The notes under the pieces: model-generated | Database searches by the model: none | What the model saw: the letters and a program-made list of their open reading frames with translations, nothing else | What the model was told of the DNA's origin: nothing | Part shown: piece by piece, positions 50,855 through 54,457 of the stretch | How the letters are laid out: each line of letters opens with the position of its first letter | Position numbering within the stretch: position 1 is the first letter of the stretch | Program-made: the position numbers and the translations under genes | Assembly (NCBI GenBank): GCA_944391715.1 | Contig: CALXUP010000009.1 | Coordinates: 1 to 54,457, forward strand | Direction of reading: 5' to 3' | From: an uncultured Alphaproteobacteria bacterium | GTDB lineage: Bacteria; Pseudomonadota; Alphaproteobacteria; RF32; CAG-239 | DNA length: 54,457 nucleotides

Positions 50855-52702
50855 TCATCCGGGAACAGCCTCGTTGAGAATCGCCTCCTTTTCTTTTTTC
50901 AGCGATTCGTAACGCTTAAAAACCTCATCGGGAAAAGCCGGCGCATTATCAATTTCTTTCAAACACTCTTTCATTTCCTGCTCCAGCATTTTGAGCTGAA
51001 CTTCGGCAATTTTTGTGTTAATTTCTTCCCTGAGTTTCAAAATCGGTGTTCTCTGCAGGCGCAGCATCTTAAACTCCCACAAAACCTCGACTTCTTTCTC
51101 CTGCCCGGCCTTTTGCAAACATTCCAAAACCTTGTCGCAGTCAGCCTCCGGCTCATCCATGCTGATCTGAACCAAAACATCAAACAAGGCACGCAACTTG
51201 GCGTCTTTAATTTCAAAATCCGCCATTTTTTCTTCATATTCTGCAATCAGCTCCGGACAGAAAATCATCGCTGCAATCACAAATTTAACAATCTGCTCAT
51301 CCAATACCCTTTTCGGCCGAACAACCACGGAAAGCTGCGGAGCAAAAGAATTGCGGCCGTTTGATTTTCGATAACTGCCGTAATCGCGGCGCGATTGAAA
51401 TTCTCCGCCGCGTTGAACCTTGCGCCGTGCCCCCTGCCCGACTTCAAAATACAACCGGTCTTTCATCTCCTGAATATAATAACTGCGCACCGTCGGATCG
51501 GCAATCTTGGCAACTTCCTCTTTTAAATCGCTCTCCAACAATGCTTTTTGTTCCGGCGTATCCAGCGGCCGGTTTTCAAAATTCTTCCGCCATAACAAAT
51601 CCTTAAGCGGCACGGTCGTATCAATCTGTTTCTGAAATTCTTCCGCTCCGTGCGCTTTCAAAAACTCGTCGGGATCCATTTTTTCCGGCAGAAAGACATA
51701 TTTGAGCGAATAACCGGGTTTTAAAATCGGCAAAGCCCGGTCAACCGAACGGATAGCGGCTTTAACACCGGCACCGTCACCGTCAAAACACAAAGTCGGT
51801 TCATTGCAGATTTTCCAGGCCTCGGCAATCTGATCCTCGGTCAGAGCCGTTCCGAGCGGCGCCACGGCATAATGAAAACCATATTTATCCATGGCAATCA
51901 CATCCATATACCCTTCGCAGACAATAATCCGCTTGGCCTCAAAAGCTTTGTCCCGGGCATTATTAAGGTTATACAACACACGGCGCTTGTTAAAAATCGG
52001 TGTCTCGGGCGAGTTCAGATATTTCGGCTGCCCGTCACCCATAATCCGCCCGCCGAAAGCAATCGGACGCCCGCGCTTGTCAAATATCGGGATAATAACC
52101 CTGTCGCGGAAGAAGTCAAAAGTCCGCTTGCTGGTATTGTTTTCTGCCAGAGAAACCAGACCAAGGTCAGACATATCGCGTTCAGATATGCCTTTGGACT
52201 TCAGCAACGCCAACAGCCCGTTGTTGCCGGGCGCATACCCCAGACGAAATTTGGAAATGATGGCATCGTCAAAACCACGGCGGGACAAATACTCCATTGC
52301 CCGTTGCCCTTCCGGCAGCCGCAGACATTTTTCAAAAAACTTAACCGCCATTTCCATAATGTCGTAAAGCGAATTTTTCTTTTCCAACTCGGCTTTGTTT
52401 TCATGGCTCAGACGAGGAACCTCCAAACCGGCTTTATGCGCCAGTTTTTCCACGGCATCCATAAACGGCAGACCGTTTGCCTCCATCTCAAACTTAATGA
52501 TATCCCCGTGCGCACCACAACCAAAACAATGATAAAAGCCTTTGGCTTCGTTCACGGTAAAAGACGGCGTTTTTTCATTATGAAACGGACAACAGGCCTG
52601 ATATTCCCGCCCTTTGCGGACGAGCTTAACCTTGTCTCCGACCACATCGACAATCGAGACTTTTGCACGCAATTCATCTAAAAATTTTTGTAAATCCGCC
52701 AT
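50855..52702 (-). CDS. dnaG: DNA primase DnaG
   Basis: 615 residues. Makes RNA primers for replication. N-terminal zinc-binding domain with Cys38, His41, Cys59 and Cys62 (CCPFHNEKTPSF, FYHCFGCGAHGD), then the Toprim core (VCEGYMDVIAMDKYG, LCFDGDGAGVKA), and a C-terminal DnaB-interacting helical region. Lies between yqeY and rpoD, the classical macromolecular-synthesis order. Confidence 0.98.
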   Translation of the reverse strand: MADLQKFLDELRAKVSIVDVVGDKVKLVRKGREYQACCPFHNEKTPSFTVNEAKGFYHCFGCGAHGDIIKFEMEANGLPFMDAVEKLAHKAGLEVPRLSHENKAELEKKNSLYDIMEMAVKFFEKCLRLPEGQRAMEYLSRRGFDDAIISKFRLGYAPGNNGLLALLKSKGISERDMSDLGLVSLAENNTSKRTFDFFRDRVIIPIFDKRGRPIAFGGRIMGDGQPKYLNSPETPIFNKRRVLYNLNNARDKAFEAKRIIVCEGYMDVIAMDKYGFHYAVAPLGTALTEDQIAEAWKICNEPTLCFDGDGAGVKAAIRSVDRALPILKPGYSLKYVFLPEKMDPDEFLKAHGAEEFQKQIDTTVPLKDLLWRKNFENRPLDTPEQKALLESDLKEEVAKIADPTVRSYYIQEMKDRLYFEVGQGARRKVQRGGEFQSRRDYGSYRKSNGRNSFAPQLSVVVRPKRVLDEQIVKFVIAAMIFCPELIAEYEEKMADFEIKDAKLRALFDVLVQISMDEPEADCDKVLECLQKAGQEKEVEVLWEFKMLRLQRTPILKLREEINTKIAEVQLKMLEQEMKECLKEIDNAPAFPDEVFKRYESLKKEKEAILNEAVPG

Positions 52703-52766
52703 TGTTTACCAAGTTTATCTTCACTTTTCGCCTATGTAGCAGTTGACCATAGAGCAGCTTTTATCG

Positions 52767-52870
52767 GTAAATTTCGTTATATGAGAAAGATAATAAGATT
52801 TTAGGGTGGAGAAAACGGAGTGTACCCCAAAGTACATGAGTATTTCTCCATCCCGCTAAATCTGTATTAG
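52767..52870. repeat. Dispersed GTAC-hairpin element, copy C
   Basis: The centre GTAC-CCCAAA-GTAC (52822-52835) is flanked by complementary arms GGTGGAGAAA and TTTCTCCATCC. Length 104 bases, equal to copy B. It ends ...ATCTGTATTAG, like B (...ATCACATTAG) and A (...ATTGCTTTAG). It is in the gap between yqeY and dnaG. Confidence 0.6.
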
Positions 52871-52888
52871 CTTTCCATAGAACAAAAT

Positions 52889-53341
52889 TTACCCCAGAAG
52901 AGATTTAATCGCCCCCGAAGCCTTTCCAAAATCCATCTGTCCGGCATATTGGCTGCGCAGCTTGCCCATAACGGCGCCCATATCTTTCATGGAAGACGCA
53001 TTGACCGATGCAATCACCTCTTTGATTGCCGCAATCATCTCATCATCATTCATCTGTTTGGGCAAAAACTTTTCAATAACCTTGATTTCGGCCATTTCTT
53101 TATCTGCCAGATCCTGACGTTTGCCTTCAACATAAATTTTGATAGAGTCGTTTCTCTGCTTAATCATCGACTGCATCATGGAAAGCAGTTCGGCATCCGA
53201 AGCCTTTTCCGCTCCTTTGCCGCGGGCTTCCACATCCTTTTCTTTCTGCCCGGCAATAATCAGACGAACAGCGGAAACCGTAGTGGTATCATGATTTTTC
53301 ATTGCTTCTTTCAAAGCATTTTGCAAATCTTCTCTTAACAT
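52889..53341 (-). CDS. GatB/YqeY domain protein
   Basis: 150 residues. Compact helical YqeY protein, related to the tail domain of GatB that contacts tRNA. Motifs: LREDLQNALKEAMKNHD, VSAVRLI, RNDSIKIYVEGKRQDLADKE (overlaps trimmed) and the C-terminal FGKASGAIKSLLG. Start at ATG 53341 with AGGAGGG in front; the upstream frame to 53410 has no site. Lies before dnaG and rpoD. Confidence 0.93.
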   Translation of the reverse strand: MLREDLQNALKEAMKNHDTTTVSAVRLIIAGQKEKDVEARGKGAEKASDAELLSMMQSMIKQRNDSIKIYVEGKRQDLADKEMAEIKVIEKFLPKQMNDDEMIAAIKEVIASVNASSMKDMGAVMGKLRSQYAGQMDFGKASGAIKSLLG

Positions 53342-53483
53342 TCTTCCCTCCTGAAAAAATCCAACAACACAATTGTCTCTGAGGATAATCGCATTAACAC
53401 AAAAAATCAATTCAAAAAAATAACATTGTAATCAACCGCAAAACGCGTTATATTTTAGGTGGAAAAAATTACGGGAGATTCGG

Positions 53484-54188
53484 ATGAAAACCTTTGCTTT
53501 GATATGTATTTCATTATGCTGCGCCACACCGGTTTTGGCTCAGGAGACAGCTTTTGACAATGAAGAAATGCAAAAGGCCTTAAAACAAACCGAACAAAAC
53601 ATCCGGCAGTCCGTTGAAAATATGAATACAACCATTGACCAGGTTATCCCGCAGCTTGCCGAAGGAATGAACAAATCGCTGACCGACATCATTGAAACCT
53701 TTCCGGAACTCTTTTCTTCAATGGAAGAAAACCGCGTATTCTCCAAAACCTCGGAACAAATGCTCAACGAACTAAAAAATTCATTGGATGAAATGCAAAT
53801 TTCCGCTGAAAATTATAAGATTGAAAATTTCAACAACAAACTGTCTTTAAGCGGCTCACAGGATCAAAACAATATCGGACTTGATTTCATGATCACACAA
53901 GACCCGATGACCATTGCCCTCACCCGCGAATACTTGGACAACAAAAAGTCCCAAACACAGGATTCTCTCTCTGTTTCCACGCTGAGCGGCGAAAAAATCA
54001 CATTAAAAGAATTCACGACCGAAAAAATCAACGGCAATCTTTTCTTATGCTATGACAAACAAGATTACACTTTCATCATCGGAAATTTGGGCTACGATGC
54101 CAATGTCAAGCTCGAAACCCGGGGGAAAGGCCACAAAAAACAAGCCCGCGATTTTATCAAAACACTCAACCCGCAACAATTAAAATAA
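53484..54188 (+). CDS. Secreted protein of unknown function
   Basis: No family recognised. 234 residues with a signal peptide (MKTFALICISLCCATPVLA, cleavage before QET). The next 80 residues are helical, Gln/Glu/Asn/Met-rich, probably coiled coil (KQTEQNIRQSVENMNTTIDQ). The C-terminal half is a beta-rich domain with one Cys. ATG at 53484 after a GGGAGA site. It stands alone; downstream is the orphan promoter copy. Confidence 0.75.
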   Translation: MKTFALICISLCCATPVLAQETAFDNEEMQKALKQTEQNIRQSVENMNTTIDQVIPQLAEGMNKSLTDIIETFPELFSSMEENRVFSKTSEQMLNELKNSLDEMQISAENYKIENFNNKLSLSGSQDQNNIGLDFMITQDPMTIALTREYLDNKKSQTQDSLSVSTLSGEKITLKEFTTEKINGNLFLCYDKQDYTFIIGNLGYDANVKLETRGKGHKKQARDFIKTLNPQQLK

Positions 54189-54238
54189 GCGGATTTCTCA
54201 AAATTATTCATCGTAAAACAAGCTATTCTCCTTCTTCT

Positions 54239-54310
54239 CTAGCCAAAATCCCCACCTAGCCTTTCAATACTGCTTGACACTCACGTTTTGTTATGATATA
54301 GTGGTCTTTG
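54239..54310 (+). repeat. Third copy of the cysteine-rich-gene promoter module, orphan
   Basis: CTAGCCAAAAT at 54239 aligns without gaps through the promoter with 21359 and 26992. After the -10 the similarity ends, and no cysteine-rich gene follows within the window. A short frame starting ATG at 54310 runs into a palindromic repeat. Confidence 0.7.
54274..54302 (+). promoter_or_regulatory. Promoter in the third module copy
   Basis: TTGACA (54274-54279), 17-base spacer, TATAGT (54297-54302). Consensus -35, so likely active. Confidence 0.75.
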
Positions 54311-54368
54311 ATGATAAAAGTCTGGAAACCTCGTTTTCTTGCCATCCCCGGGCGACTTATTTTCTTGT

Positions 54369-54448
54369 CATTCTCGGGCTTGACCCGAGAATCCAGATAA
54401 ATAAATGGCTTTATGATTGACTTGGATTGCCGGGTCAAGCCCGGCAAT
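54369..54448. repeat. Pair of GGGCTTGACCC palindromes
   Basis: ATTCTCGGG-CTTGA-CCCGAGAAT (54369-54391) and ATTGCCGGG-TCAAG-CCCGGCAAT (54426-54448) stand in opposite orientation, as in the pair at 15915-16078. They belong to the same dispersed family. Confidence 0.7.
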
Positions 54449-54457
54449 GACCTGCAC

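Overview
This window looks like chromosomal DNA of an alphaproteobacterium. The main evidence is a CcrM-type adenine methyltransferase beside rnhB, a BamF/DUF3035 lipoprotein next to lspA, an alphaproteobacterial FabI, a yqeY-dnaG-rpoD run, a standalone FlhB-C-like protein beside flagellar rod genes, and the GGGCTTGACCC palindromes common in this class. The pta-ackA pair suggests acetate formation with substrate-level ATP synthesis. The species cannot be named from the sequence alone.

Layout: 1-3.3 kb carries gatC, sppA and fabI (minus). 3.4-6.9 kb carries a YihY-type protein, recA, and a DUF2157/GDYXXLXY membrane pair (plus). 7-15.5 kb is a tightly packed minus-strand run: mgtE, lspA, bamF, two M16 peptidases, pgi, mutL. 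15.6-16.5 kb is gene-poor: pyrimidine-rich degenerate repeats, a MITE-like inverted repeat, and tRNA-Leu(GAG) with its 3' tail duplicated. 16.6-20 kb has a DUF502 protein, recJ and an OmpA-like lipoprotein. 20.2-27.6 kb has a Panacea-like gene, a DUF192 lipoprotein, an AI-2E-family/DUF2066/ndk operon and pta-ackA; the segment from the AI-2E gene to ackA lies between two near-identical 316-bp direct repeats, each carrying the promoter and 5' part of a cysteine-rich secreted-protein gene. 27.7-35.6 kb has fliE-flgC-flgB, an FlhB-C-like gene, rsmB, rlmE, two ppx/gppA genes, ccrM and rnhB. 35.7-42.7 kb holds an OmpA lipoprotein, acetyltransferases, regulators, an SMR pump, an unknown hydrolase-like protein and a second AI-2E-family protein.

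43.3-48.5 kb is the accessory region: an orphan promoter with a self-pairing leader, AbiEi/AbiEii, a DUF4143 ATPase, broken pieces of an ATPase, hipA and hlyD, and a 42-bp direct repeat that includes the 3' end of tRNA-Ile2. It reads like a decayed island. 48.6-53.4 kb returns to core genes (rpoD, dnaG, yqeY), followed by an unknown secreted protein and a third, orphan copy of the cysteine-rich-gene promoter.

Most interesting signals: the constant-5'/variable-3' cysteine-rich gene pair with its shared promoter module; a roughly 104-bp dispersed hairpin element seen three times downstream of minus-strand genes; the tRNA-Ile2-linked island; and a candidate structured RNA at 43.3 kb. No complete new multi-gene system could be demonstrated.
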